This document shows positions 25,216 through 34,086 of a stretch of 64,000 nucleotides of DNA, piece after piece. Each line of letters opens with the position of its first letter. Position 1 is the stretch's first letter. The DNA lies in assembly GCF_000337835.1 (NCBI RefSeq), contig NZ_AOLM01000023.1:1-64000 (forward strand), written 5' to 3'. Below the pieces are notes generated by a model. The model worked only from the letters and a program-made list of their open reading frames with translations, was not told the origin of the DNA and searched no databases. Source of the DNA: Haloferax sulfurifontis ATCC BAA-897 (GTDB lineage: Archaea; Halobacteriota; Halobacteria; Halobacteriales; Haloferacaceae). The position numbers and the translations under genes were made by a program.

Positions 25216-26382
25216 TCACCGCGGAATCGACAGCGGGCCGTCGCCGCGGGCGACGTTTCGGAACCGCCGGCCGTGAACGTCGTCGGCTTCCAGCCGGTCG
25301 GTAATCGGGTCGCGGAGCCACTCGCGGTCCGGCGCTGTCGCGAGTCGGTCGCCGGTCTCTCCCCTCGGACCGCCAGCCCCGCTCGGCAGGAACCGCTCGT
25401 AGACCGGCAGTCGCTCGCGGAGCGGGACGCCCGCCTCGTCGGCGATGTCGGCGAGTTCTCGGAGCGCGGGCCACTCGTAGTCGGGGTTGACGTAGTCGTC
25501 CGTGACCGGCGAGACGCCGCCGAGGTCGTCGACGCCGCAGGCCACGAGGTCGGCCGCCGCCGAGAGGTTCGGCGGGACCTGCACCGACACCTCCTCGGGG
25601 AGCGCGACCCGCGCCATCGCGACGACCCGGCGCATCGCGTCGAGCGACGGGCGCTCGTAGTCCGACCGCTCGTTGGGGACGACGTTCTGGACGATGACCT
25701 CCTGTACGTGGCCGTAGCGCTCGTGGAGCGCGCGGATGGCCAGCAGGCTCTCGGCTCGGTCGCGCCACGTCTCGCCGATGCCGACGAGGATGCCCGTCGT
25801 GAAGGGGACGCCAACCTCGCCCGCGGCGCGGATGGTGTTGAGCCGCTGGCCCGGCGTCTTCCGGCGGTTCCCCGAGTGGGCGGGCACGTCGGCGGTCGTC
25901 TCCAGCATCACGCCCATGCTGGCGTTCAGGGGCACGAGGTCGGCGAACTCCTCGCGGGTCAGGTCGCCGGGGTTCGAATGCGGTAGGAGGCCCTCGTCGA
26001 GCGCGACCTCGCACGCCGCCGCGAGATAGTCGAGGATGTCGTCGTAGCCCCACTCGTCGAGTTGGCGATGAATCTCCGTGTAGCGTTCGTCCGGGGCGTC
26101 GCCGAAGGTGAAAAGCGCCTCCGTACAGCCGGCGTCCGCGCCCGTGCGGACCGTCTCGCGGACCTCGTCGAGCGACATGAGCGTCGCCTCGCCGGGCACG
26201 TCGTAGTAGGTGCAGTAGGTGCAGGTGTAACGGCAGGCGGTCGTCAGCGGGACGAAGACGTTCCGCGAGAACGAAAGCGACGCCGGCGCGTCGGCGTCGT
26301 CCGGGGTGACGGCGAGCAGTCGCTCCACGTCGGCGTCGTCGATAGTCAGGTCGACTCCGTACTCGTCGGCACCCGGGAACAT
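25216..26382 (-). CDS. cofG: F420 biosynthesis: FO synthase subunit CofG
   Basis: 388 residues from the ATG at 26382, which lies about 25 bp after a TATA-like CTTTTAGTG, suggesting a leaderless transcript. CofG is the radical SAM partner of CofH. Cluster motif CRYTCTYC (residues about 53-60). Family features are SRNVFVPLTTAC, MGVMLETTADVP, GILVGIGET, VIVQNVVPN and WGGVSPVT-like LGGVSPVTDDYVNP. Same-strand cofC lies 320 bp upstream. Confidence 0.93.
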   Translation of the reverse strand: MFPGADEYGVDLTIDDADVERLLAVTPDDADAPASLSFSRNVFVPLTTACRYTCTYCTYYDVPGEATLMSLDEVRETVRTGADAGCTEALFTFGDAPDERYTEIHRQLDEWGYDDILDYLAAACEVALDEGLLPHSNPGDLTREEFADLVPLNASMGVMLETTADVPAHSGNRRKTPGQRLNTIRAAGEVGVPFTTGILVGIGETWRDRAESLLAIRALHERYGHVQEVIVQNVVPNERSDYERPSLDAMRRVVAMARVALPEEVSVQVPPNLSAAADLVACGVDDLGGVSPVTDDYVNPDYEWPALRELADIADEAGVPLRERLPVYERFLPSGAGGPRGETGDRLATAPDREWLRDPITDRLEADDVHGRRFRNVARGDGPLSIPR

Positions 26383-26705
26383 ACCTCCCGGTGTGTGACG
26401 AGCCACTAAAAGCGTGTCACTCGCGACCGATACGGTTGGTGTTCGAGACTGCGGCGGCAGAACGGAAGTCGAGCTCGGGGCCGGATAGTTGGTGCCAGAC
26501 ACGTCTCCGGCCCGTCCGAGGCGCCGTCAGGCGCTCGCCCCGAGTTAGTTGCGAGTGAGACTCGCGTCGTCGTCGCGACGTTCGGACTCCACTTCGACTC
26601 ACGCGTCGTCTTCGCGACGCGGAGCGCGCGGCGCACGTTGCCTCAGTTCCCGCCGGGCAGACAGACGACCGCGCCAGACACTGTTTATCGCGGACCGTTA
26701 AGGTC
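26383..26705. other. Intergenic stretch between cofC and cofG
   Basis: The 323 bases hold the cofG promoter near 26404-26413 and the end of cofC at the far side. A 17-bp direct repeat with one mismatch (GCGTCGTCGTCGCGACG at 26564-26580; 26603-26619) lies in the middle. I see no gene with convincing composition here. Confidence 0.4.
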
Positions 26706-27326
26706 CTATCGGCGAGCGCGGACGGCCTCGACCCGGCCGGTCCCGCGTTCGAGCCGGACGCCGGCGTCGACCAGCCACTCGCGGGCGCGGCCCTCGCCGT
26801 GGACGAGTACCTCGACGAGGTCGCTCGGCTCGTCCACGTCGACGGCGAGCCGCATCGAATCCACCTCGGCGAACGAACAGCCGGCTTCGCGGGCGATTCG
26901 CCGGTGGTCGAGGATGGACGCGCCGTGGTAGTCCACGGAGAACTTCGGGTCGCGGACGACGAGCGCGTTCGTGCCGCCGCCGAGACCGGGCGCGGCGACC
27001 ACGTCGCCGTCAGTTTCGAACAGCCGCGCGAGCGCCGCGGGCGTCGCGAGCGCGAGGTCGGCCATGACGACCGCGACGGGGTCGCCGCCGAGTCCGTCGA
27101 GTTCGTCGCCGACGACCGCCGTGAGCGGCCGGTCGTCCACGGTAACGGGTGCCCCGACCGAGACGGGCGCGTCCGCGACGACCGCGGGGTCGCCGCCGGC
27201 CGCGCGGACCGCGTCGAGCACGTCCCGGAGCATCGAGACCGCGAACTCGCGTCGCTCGTCGGCGTCGAAAAATGAGGCGAGTCGGGTTTTCGGCTCGCGT
27301 CCCCCGAAGGGAACGACGACTCGCAC
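26706..27326 (-). CDS. cofC: 2-phospho-L-lactate guanylyltransferase CofC
   Basis: 206 residues, a nucleotidyltransferase fold that activates 2-phospholactate (or phosphoenolpyruvate) with GTP for F420 synthesis. Signatures: MRVVVPFGGREPKTRLA at the N-terminus, PVAVVMADLALATPAAL with the active Asp, APGLGGGTNAL, and SFAEVDSMRLAVDVDEPSDL. Length is right for the family. It ends the F420 group; the next gene upstream on the same strand ends 6 bp away. Confidence 0.9.
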   Translation of the reverse strand: MRVVVPFGGREPKTRLASFFDADERREFAVSMLRDVLDAVRAAGGDPAVVADAPVSVGAPVTVDDRPLTAVVGDELDGLGGDPVAVVMADLALATPAALARLFETDGDVVAAPGLGGGTNALVVRDPKFSVDYHGASILDHRRIAREAGCSFAEVDSMRLAVDVDEPSDLVEVLVHGEGRAREWLVDAGVRLERGTGRVEAVRARR

Positions 27327-27332
27327 GGAGAA

Positions 27333-28127
27333 TCAGCCCAGTTTGTCGTAGGTCGACTGCTGGGACCGCCAGTAGAGGAACCCGCCGACGATGAGCGCGA
27401 CGACGAGCAGGCCACCCGCCGCGTAGATGAGCAGTTGGGTCGTCTGACTCGACTGCCGGGCCTGATTCGCGCTCGTCTCCGCCTCGTTGGCGAGGTTCGT
27501 CGCGAGGTTGAACTCCTCGCCGTTGTACGCTTCGACGGCGTTGTTGAACGTCTGCTGGGCTTGTTGCGTGTTGGCCCCACTCGCACGCTGAATCGCGTCC
27601 CGCGCGCTGTCGAGTTCGTCGCGCGCGGCGGCGCTTTCTTCGGTGTAGTGGTGGACCGTCCACGAGTCGATATCGTTACTGGAGCCGCCTTCGCGGGTCT
27701 GGTCGAGCGAGATTATCGTGAACGTCTGTGCGGGGTCGTAGCTGTACGACTCCACCTCGGGAACGATTCCCGTCACGGTGACCTCCACTTCGCTCGTCCC
27801 GTCGGCAGTGGCGATTTCCGCGCCGCTGAAGTTCTGCCCGTCGAAGGACTGCTGGTCGACTCTCGCGCCCGTCTGGTCGTAGTACGCGACGGTCCACGTC
27901 ACGTCCTCCAGGTCGGTCTGGCCCGCGAGCGTCCACGATTCGAGTTGCGGGCTCCGGTACAGCTCTTCGAGGGTGACCGACGCGGTCACCTGCGTACCGA
28001 CCTGCGCCTCGTCGGGGACGTCGTCGGACGCGACGCTCACCGCCCCTGCCTGCCCCGCGAAGGCCGACAGGAGTACGACGAGCGCGAGCGCCAGCTTAGA
28101 AAAGCGACTCCAGTTCGTCCTCGTCAT
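27333..28127 (-). CDS. Signal-anchored membrane protein overlapping cetZ
   Basis: 264 residues. A signal peptide (about 1-29; LALALVVLLSAFAGQAGA) precedes a beta-rich extracellular domain (about 30-165), a Gln/Asn/Ala-rich helical stretch with TPR-like spacing (about 170-225) and one C-terminal membrane helix (LLIYAAGGLLVVALIVGG, about 232-249), leaving a short cytoplasmic tail ending STYDKLG. The ATG lies 32 bp inside the 3' end of cetZ, in another frame, so translation is likely coupled. No family name is known to me. A link to CetZ function at the membrane is inference. Confidence 0.8.
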   Translation of the reverse strand: MTRTNWSRFSKLALALVVLLSAFAGQAGAVSVASDDVPDEAQVGTQVTASVTLEELYRSPQLESWTLAGQTDLEDVTWTVAYYDQTGARVDQQSFDGQNFSGAEIATADGTSEVEVTVTGIVPEVESYSYDPAQTFTIISLDQTREGGSSNDIDSWTVHHYTEESAAARDELDSARDAIQRASGANTQQAQQTFNNAVEAYNGEEFNLATNLANEAETSANQARQSSQTTQLLIYAAGGLLVVALIVGGFLYWRSQQSTYDKLG

Positions 28128-29283
28128 CGTTTATGAGGGTCTCCAGATTCGAATCACTCTCTTGGCGGATCTCTTCGATGTTGTCCTGTGCTTCGATGGC
28201 GACCTGTTGCAGTTCCTTGATGCGCGGGACGTTCGTCACGCCCGACAGGAGGATGACACTCGCCACCTTCTCCGCGCCCGGGATGGGGTAGTCGCCGCCG
28301 CGAACTTCCATGGAACCGGTCTGCTCCTCGATCCACTTCCGCCCGCGCTCTATGCCTTTCCGGTTCAGATGCTCCGGCGGACCAGCGAGAACGAGCAGTG
28401 CGCGCTCCGCGCCTTCGATCTCACACGGGAGCGTGAGTCGACCGAGCGCGGCCTTGCGGACGAGGCTCGTGATTCGATTGGTCGTGTGCGCCGTGTCGAG
28501 GTTGTCATCGGGCTCGTCGCCGCCCGTCAGCCGAGACAGGAGGCCGCCGCCCTTGTTCTTCCGCGGTTCGACGCCCTCGGAGGCGTAGCCGACGGTCGAG
28601 ACGCCGCCGCCGGCCAGCGTGTTGATGATCTCCGAGGAGTCGACGACGGACTCCGCGACTTCCTGTCCGTCCTGGACCTCGCCGGCTCCGAAGAGCACGC
28701 CGAATCGGTTGACGATTTCCGCGTTGATCTCGTCGTATCCCCCCTGGACCGACTCGCCGGTCTTCCGCCAGGCGTCGTTGTCGAACACGAGGAGGTTGTC
28801 GACCTCGCGGACGAACGTCTGGAAGGAGCGCGCGGCGTTGAGCGTGTAGATACCGCCCTCGTCGGACCCCGGCAGGATACCGATCCCGTAGACGGGCTCG
28901 GTGTAGATGCGCTTGAGGTGTTTCGCGAGGACCGGCGCGCCGCCGGAGCCGGTGCCGCCACCGAGCCCGGACACGACGAGGAAGGCGTCGACTTCGTGGA
29001 CGGGGATGCTGTCGATGGCACCCTGTACCTCGTCGATGTCCTCCTCGGCGATTTCGGCACCGAGTTCGTTGTCCGCACCGACGCCGTGTCCCTTCACGCG
29101 GGATTGGCCGATGAGGACGCGCTGGTCCTTCGGGATGTTCTTCAGTCCGAGCAAGTCAGCCTTCGCGGAGTTCACCGCGACCGCCGCGCGGACGATTCCC
29201 GCGTTGCGCTCCCGGTCGTACTCGACAAACTTGTCGACTACTTTTCCCCCGGCTTGCCCGAATCCGATCATTGCGAGCTTCAT
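28096..29283 (-). CDS. cetZ1: Tubulin-like cytoskeletal GTPase CetZ (CetZ1 type)
   Basis: 395 residues. N-terminal nucleotide site MIGFGQAGGKV, the tubulin/FtsZ signature GGGTGSG (residues 108-114), and a T7-loop region GYDEINAEIVNRFG that carries Glu where FtsZ has Asp-type residues. CetZ proteins of haloarchaea control cell shape and motility, not division; CetZ1 of H. volcanii is needed for rod cells and swimming (recalled). The acidic C-terminal tail ends DDEDELESLF. The orthologue choice (CetZ1 among several) rests on sequence and on the nearby rdfA and samp3. Confidence 0.9.
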   Translation of the reverse strand: MKLAMIGFGQAGGKVVDKFVEYDRERNAGIVRAAVAVNSAKADLLGLKNIPKDQRVLIGQSRVKGHGVGADNELGAEIAEEDIDEVQGAIDSIPVHEVDAFLVVSGLGGGTGSGGAPVLAKHLKRIYTEPVYGIGILPGSDEGGIYTLNAARSFQTFVREVDNLLVFDNDAWRKTGESVQGGYDEINAEIVNRFGVLFGAGEVQDGQEVAESVVDSSEIINTLAGGGVSTVGYASEGVEPRKNKGGGLLSRLTGGDEPDDNLDTAHTTNRITSLVRKAALGRLTLPCEIEGAERALLVLAGPPEHLNRKGIERGRKWIEEQTGSMEVRGGDYPIPGAEKVASVILLSGVTNVPRIKELQQVAIEAQDNIEEIRQESDSNLETLINDDEDELESLF

Positions 29284-29494
29284 AGGTTCAGTCCCCTCGC
29301 CATTGCGTGAATTGCAGTACGAACGCGGACATAAGCGTTGTGATGGGGAAGTGTATTTCCAGCATCAGATTATCGGCGAAAAACGGCGACTCGAAACCGG
29401 TGTTAATCGGACGTTATCCCCGGAGAGCGTCTCATACCGGCGAAATGGGGCGCAGTTCACGACCGCTTAACTTCGGAAAACGGTTGGAGAGCCG

Positions 29495-30400
29495 TCAGTT
29501 TCGCTCGGCGAGATACGTGCCGAGCGTCTTCATCGACGACACGTCAACGCCGAAGACGCCCACGTCGTTCCGGTCGGTCGTGTTGTCGAACTGGAGCGAG
29601 CGGTACTGGTCTTTCCCCATCGGGAAGCCGGGGACCGCCCCCAGAACGGTCAGGCCGACGCCCGCGAGACCCATCGGGAGCGGGACGATGGTGATGGACC
29701 TGTTCTCGGCGTCGTACACCATCTCCGTGATCTCGCGGAGCGTGAGCTTTTCCGGCCCGCCGATGCGGTAGGTCTCGCCGACGTGTTCGTCGCCCTCGAC
29801 GGCGTCGGCGAGCATCGGCACGAGGTCGCCGACCCAGATGGGCTGGAACCGCGTCTTCCCGTTGCCGGGAAGCGGGTACAGCGGGACGCCGGGCGCGAAC
29901 ATCCCCTTGAGCCGCTTCGTGAAGGAGACGAACTCGCCGCCGTCGCCGAAGACGACCGAGGGACGGAAGATGACCCAGTCGAGGCCCGACGACTTGACCG
30001 CCCCCTCGGCTTTCCCCTTCGAGCGGATGTAGGCCGTGTCGCCGTCGGTGTCGGCCCCGAGCGCGCTCATCTGGACGAGTCGGGGCACGTCGTGGGCCTC
30101 GGCGGCCTTCACGACGTTTTCGGTCCCCTGCCAGTGGACGATGTCGTGCATCCGGTTGCCGCCGCTCGGCTCGAACAGCGGCGAGAGCGCGACGAGGTTG
30201 ACGACCGCGTCCTTCCCCTCGAACGCGCCCGCGATGGAGTCGTAGTCCGTCACGTCCCCCATCGCCTTCTCGACGCCGTCGGGGAGGTCCTCGCTGTTCG
30301 GACTCCGCGACATCGCGGTCACGCTGTGGCCCCGCGACTGCAGTTCGCGGCAGAGGTGGCTCCCGATGAATCCGCTTCCGCCGACAACAAGGACTTTCAT
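29495..30400 (-). CDS. NAD(P)-binding protein, complex I NDUFA9-like family
   Basis: 301 residues, atypical short-chain dehydrogenase/epimerase fold. N-terminal GGSGFIGSHLCREL binds the nucleotide. YIRSKGKAEGAVKSSGLDWVIFRPSVVFG is typical of the NDUFA9/NmrA-like group, with no classical Y-x-x-x-K catalytic pair. C-terminal helices are more hydrophobic (about 236-262), which may attach it to the membrane. Members are suggested to bind complex I or quinone-related enzymes; the exact reaction is unknown. It lies just upstream of tmk on the other strand. Confidence 0.85.
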   Translation of the reverse strand: MKVLVVGGSGFIGSHLCRELQSRGHSVTAMSRSPNSEDLPDGVEKAMGDVTDYDSIAGAFEGKDAVVNLVALSPLFEPSGGNRMHDIVHWQGTENVVKAAEAHDVPRLVQMSALGADTDGDTAYIRSKGKAEGAVKSSGLDWVIFRPSVVFGDGGEFVSFTKRLKGMFAPGVPLYPLPGNGKTRFQPIWVGDLVPMLADAVEGDEHVGETYRIGGPEKLTLREITEMVYDAENRSITIVPLPMGLAGVGLTVLGAVPGFPMGKDQYRSLQFDNTTDRNDVGVFGVDVSSMKTLGTYLAERN

Positions 30401-30536
30401 GCCGTAATATTCGGCGGAATGAGGGTAAAGCTAACGGGGGAATGAGGTCGATTTCGCCGGCGAACGCTCAGATGCGAAAGACGTTCTCGCGCTCGGCCGC
30501 GGTCCGCATCCGCACCGCCCGCGACTGCGACCGCGC

Positions 30537-30782
30537 TCAGAACAGCACCGAGGGCGCGACCGACCCGTCCGTGCGTTTCACCATCCGACCGATTCGGTCG
30601 TAGACGACGAGCTCCTCGGCCGCCGCGGGGCACTCGTCGGGCGCGTCGTTCGGGTGGTCGACCTCCGACTGCTTCGTCGCGAACGCCGGGTCGGTCGGGG
30701 ACGCCCGCTCGTCGAAGCGGACGACGCTGTACTGTTTGTCCCTCGGTCGGAGGTCGTCCCACCGCTCGCAGGTGGGTGCCAC
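30537..30782 (-). CDS. Small hypothetical protein
   Basis: 81 residues with a GTG start at 30782. Acidic and soluble, with no helices of note. It contains ELVVYDRIGRMVKRTDGSV, which looks like a real strand-loop-strand, and codon use fits the genome. It lies between the NDUFA9-like gene and tmk and has an AT-containing region upstream (GACATTATCG). No family recognised; a shadow ORF cannot be excluded. Confidence 0.5.
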   Translation of the reverse strand: MAPTCERWDDLRPRDKQYSVVRFDERASPTDPAFATKQSEVDHPNDAPDECPAAAEELVVYDRIGRMVKRTDGSVAPSVLF

Positions 30783-30867
30783 TACGGCGTATATCGGTCC
30801 GCGTTGACATTATCGTTGCGGCGGCGCGCTTCGGCGCGCTTTTTCGGGAGCGCCGAGTTGGTAGGGT

Positions 30868-31461
30868 ATGCTCGTCACGCTCGAAGGGCTCGACGGGAGC
30901 GGGAAGACGACCGTCTGGGAGGCGCTCCACGACGCGTACCCCGACGCCGTCTTCACGCGCGAGCCCACGTCGGACTCGTGGTACGGAGAGGCTGTCAACC
31001 GCGCCATCGACGACGACGACGCCGACCCGCTGGCCACGCTGTTCCTCTTTACCGCCGACCACGCCGACCACCTCTCGCGGGTCGTCCGGCCGGCCCTCGC
31101 CGACGGGAACCTCGTCGTCTCCGACCGCTACTCCGACTCGCGGTACGCCTATCAGGCGGCCGCGCTCAGCGACAGCGACCTCCGCCGCCCGATGGAGTAC
31201 ATCATGGGCATCCACGCGGCCTTCACCCGCCCCCCGGACAAGACCATCTACCTCGACGTGGACCCCGAGACGGCCGCCGCGCGGAGCGGCGCGACGAACA
31301 AGTTCGAACAGGCGGCGTACCTCGCGGACGTGCGCGCCAACTACGAGCGACTCATCGATGCCGAGCCGGAGCGGTTCGTCCGCGTCGACGCGACGCAGTC
31401 GCCCGAGGACGTGCTCGAAGCGGTCGAGGCGGCGCTCGAAGAGATTCTCGCAGAACAGTAA
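30868..31461 (+). CDS. tmk: Thymidylate kinase
   Basis: 197 residues. dTMP kinase: P-loop GLDGSGKTT (residues 7-15), [11 protein letters not shown] (the DR-Y motif), and [14 protein letters not shown] with the lid. The family LID region is short here, as in archaeal enzymes. It makes dTDP for DNA synthesis. ATG at 30868 follows a GC-rich leader; the promoter is probably near 30800. Confidence 0.93.
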   Translation: MLVTLEGLDGSGKTTVWEALHDAYPDAVFTREPTSDSWYGEAVNRAIDDDDADPLATLFLFTADHADHLSRVVRPALADGNLVVSDRYSDSRYAYQAAALSDSDLRRPMEYIMGIHAAFTRPPDKTIYLDVDPETAAARSGATNKFEQAAYLADVRANYERLIDAEPERFVRVDATQSPEDVLEAVEAALEEILAEQ

Positions 31462-31485
31462 CAGTAACTCCCGACCGCTCGCGGC

Positions 31486-31806
31486 TCACCGCGAGTTCGG
31501 GAGGTTCTCGTACTCCTCCGGCGGCGGAACGTAGAGCGTGTCGATGGTGAAGCCGAGCGCGAGCGGCATCCCTATCATCACGCCGAGCGCCGCCGTCGGA
31601 CTGCCGAGGTCGACGCCGATGCCGAAGACCCCGGAGAACACCAGCGTCGAGACGAAAAGCACGAGCGGGATGAGAAACAGGGCGTACAGGACGGACCCCC
31701 ACCGCGTGTTCAGCCGCAGGCGGAAAAACCGGGTCATGACCGCCGCGATGAGGGTGTGGAGGACGATGAGCGCGCCCATGAGCACGAGGTTGACCACCGA
31801 GACCAT
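31486..31806 (-). CDS. Small membrane protein, haloarchaeal DUF
   Basis: 106 residues with three membrane helices (about 5-25, 42-62, 72-92). The N-terminus is hydrophobic from the start (MVSVVNLVLMGAL), and the C-terminal tail is acidic and ends EYENLPNSR. This short three-helix type is conserved in haloarchaea, possibly DUF7991, though I am not sure of the number. Convergent with tmk. Confidence 0.7.
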   Translation of the reverse strand: MVSVVNLVLMGALIVLHTLIAAVMTRFFRLRLNTRWGSVLYALFLIPLVLFVSTLVFSGVFGIGVDLGSPTAALGVMIGMPLALGFTIDTLYVPPPEEYENLPNSR

Positions 31807-31966
31807 AGCCGACCTAGGGAGGCGGTGGTCTTTGGCCTGTCGCTCTCGGCGACCCGCTCGTCCGGCGTCGCCGTCGGTCGGACCGCCCGACTCGGAGCGC
31901 CTCCGACCGCCCCCGACCGCCCCGCAGACGGGTGACGTTTATCACGAAGGACCGTGACTCACCGCC

Positions 31967-33013
31967 ATGCACCGACTCATCGCAGAGCGCGGGCTGGACG
32001 ACACGGGGTTCACCGCGGACGACGCCCGCGCCGCCCTCCGCGACATGATTCGAGCGCGCCGGTTCGACGAGCGCGCACTCGCCCTCCAGCGGCGCGGGTG
32101 GATGAGCGGCTACCCGCCGTTTCGCGGGCAGGAGGCCTCCCAAATCGGGGCCGCACACGCCATGCGCGACGACGACGTGTTACTGCCGACGTATCGGTCC
32201 AACGCCCTCCAGCTCGCCCGCGGCGTCCCGCCGAGCGACATCTTCCTCTTTCGCCGCGGCCACGCTGAATACAACTCCGACCACGACGTGCCGGTGTTCC
32301 CGCAGGCGGTCCCCATCGGGAGCCAGATTCCCCACGCCGCGGGCGTCGGCATGGCCGCGAACTACCGCGGCGACGACCACGCGGCGCTGGTCTGTTTCGG
32401 CGACGGCGCGACCTCCGAGGGCGACTTCCACGAGGGGCTGAACTTCGCCGGCGTCTTCGACGCGCCGGTCGTCTTCTTCTGTGAGAACAACGGCTGGGCG
32501 ATTTCGCTCCCCCGCGAGCGCCAGACCGCCAGCGAGTCCATCGCGGCCAAGGCCGACGCCTACGGTATCGACGGGATGCAGGTCGACGGCAACGACCCGC
32601 TGGCGGTCAGGGAGGCTGTCGAGCGCGGCTTCGAGAAGGCCCGCGCCGGGGAGCCGGTTCTCATCGAGAGCCTCACATACCGGCAGGGCCCGCACACGAC
32701 CGCCGACGACCCTTCGCGCTACCGCGACGACGAGCCGGACCTCCCCGAGTGGCGGACGCGCGACCCCCTCGACCGCTTCGAGTCGTTCTGCCGCGAGGGG
32801 GGCGTCGTCGACGACGCGGCCGTCGAGGCCATGCATGACGACGCGGACGAGGAACTGCGCGAGGCCGTCGAGCGCGCCGAGACGACGCCCGAGCCGGGGA
32901 CCGACGAGCTGTTCGACAGCGTCTACGCGGAACTGCCGCCGGAGCTCGCCCGCCAGCGCGAGGAACACGTCGCGTTCGTCGAGCGCAACGGCTCGTTCGA
33001 CATCGAGCGCTGA
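31967..33013 (+). CDS. Thiamine-diphosphate dehydrogenase E1 component, alpha subunit
   Basis: 348 residues. E1-alpha of a pyruvate or branched-chain 2-oxoacid dehydrogenase type. Features: QRRGWMSGYPPFRGQEA near the N-terminus, PIGSQIPHAAGVGMA, the ThDP motif GDGATSEGDFHEGLNFAGVF ... CENNGWAIS, and RQGPHTTADDPSRYR (phosphorylation loop region). The usual E1-beta, E2 and E3 partners are not next to it, so it is an orphan alpha subunit here. The substrate is therefore open. The ATG is about 25 bp after a TTTATC element. Confidence 0.85.
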   Translation: MHRLIAERGLDDTGFTADDARAALRDMIRARRFDERALALQRRGWMSGYPPFRGQEASQIGAAHAMRDDDVLLPTYRSNALQLARGVPPSDIFLFRRGHAEYNSDHDVPVFPQAVPIGSQIPHAAGVGMAANYRGDDHAALVCFGDGATSEGDFHEGLNFAGVFDAPVVFFCENNGWAISLPRERQTASESIAAKADAYGIDGMQVDGNDPLAVREAVERGFEKARAGEPVLIESLTYRQGPHTTADDPSRYRDDEPDLPEWRTRDPLDRFESFCREGGVVDDAAVEAMHDDADEELREAVERAETTPEPGTDELFDSVYAELPPELARQREEHVAFVERNGSFDIER

Positions 33014-33060
33014 GTGCGCGGTCGACTCCCGAAGTCGTCCAGGAGGCCGCGTTCGACCCC

Positions 33061-33294
33061 TCAGTCGTCCAAGGAGATGTACGTCTTCGTGTCGGCGACG
33101 CCCTGTAACCCCTGTACGCGGCTCGACGCCGTCTTCAGCACCTCGTAGACCGCGTCGGTGTCCACCTCGGCGATGATGTCGTACGCGCCCGCGACGATGT
33201 GGGCCTCGGCCACCGTCTCGAAGTCGCGGATGGGTCCGAGCAACTGCTCCGACTCGCCGGCTCCGGTCTTCACCATGATGAACGCGTGAACCAT
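33061..33294 (-). CDS. Stand-alone RAM (Lrp/AsnC ligand-binding) domain protein
   Basis: 77 residues, a single RAM domain (regulation of amino acid metabolism): HAFIMVKTGAG, HIVAGAYDIIAEVD, and GVADTKTYISLD. There is no DNA-binding domain. Such proteins form dimers or octamers that bind amino acids. It is divergent from a TrkA gene and is paralogous to the RAM protein that overlaps the end of that gene. Probably a small sensory partner; the ligand is unknown. Confidence 0.85.
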   Translation of the reverse strand: MVHAFIMVKTGAGESEQLLGPIRDFETVAEAHIVAGAYDIIAEVDTDAVYEVLKTASSRVQGLQGVADTKTYISLDD

Positions 33295-33402
33295 GCGTGA
33301 GATATTCTACCACAGTCATCAAAAGCCTTGCTTCGACCGGGGACGGCCCGCTTGCCCCAACCGGGGGAAGGTTATTTGCCTCCGCCGACATACCGTCTTA
33401 TC

Positions 33403-34086
33403 ATGCGGTTCGTTATCATTGGTGCTGGACGGGTTGGGCTGCGCACCGCTCGCGTCCTCCGCGAGGAGGGCCACGACATCGTCCTGGTGGAGTTGGACCG
33501 CGACCGGGTCAAGCGGGCCCGCGAGGCGGACTTCGACGTGGTCGAAGGCGACGGCTCCCGCGAGGAGGTGCTCGTCGACGCCGGTATCGAGGCGGCCGAC
33601 GCCCTCGGCGCGCTCACCGCCGACCTCAACGTGAACTTCGCGGCCTGCATGATTGGCAAGCACTTCGGCTGTCGGACGGTGCTCCGGGTCGACGAGGACT
33701 ACCGCGAGGAGGTGTACCAGAAGTACGCCAAGGAGGTGGACGTAATCGTCTACCCCGAGCGCCTCGGCGCTATCGGCGCGAAGAACGCGCTTCTCGGCGG
33801 CTCCATCCGCGCTATCGCCGACATCGCCCAACACCTGCAGGTCATCCTCGTGACGGTGACCGATGGGTCGCCGATGAACGGCTACAGCATCGAGGAGGTG
33901 GCGCTCCCGGCGAACGCCCGCATCCTCGCGTTCGGGAAGAAAGACGGCCCGATGGGTATCCCGCTTTCGGACGACTCGCTGGAGACGGGTGACCGCGTGG
34001 CCGTCCTCGCGGACTTCGGCGTGCTCGACGACGTGCGACAACTGCTCGTCGGCGACGAGGTCGCCACCGCGGCGGGGGGTGCGTGA
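33403..34086 (+). CDS. trkA: TrkA-type potassium uptake regulatory protein
   Basis: 227 residues from the ATG at 33403; the longer frame is promoter. N-terminal RCK_N Rossmann domain with GAGRVGLRTARVL and the acidic end of strand 2 (VELD) that binds NAD. ALTADLNVNFAACMIGKHFG follows. C-terminal RCK_C domain from about 140 (IEEVALPANARILAFGKK). It gates a Trk/Ktr potassium channel, which is not encoded here. Its stop overlaps the next gene by 4 bp (GTGA). Confidence 0.9.
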   Translation: MRFVIIGAGRVGLRTARVLREEGHDIVLVELDRDRVKRAREADFDVVEGDGSREEVLVDAGIEAADALGALTADLNVNFAACMIGKHFGCRTVLRVDEDYREEVYQKYAKEVDVIVYPERLGAIGAKNALLGGSIRAIADIAQHLQVILVTVTDGSPMNGYSIEEVALPANARILAFGKKDGPMGIPLSDDSLETGDRVAVLADFGVLDDVRQLLVGDEVATAAGGA

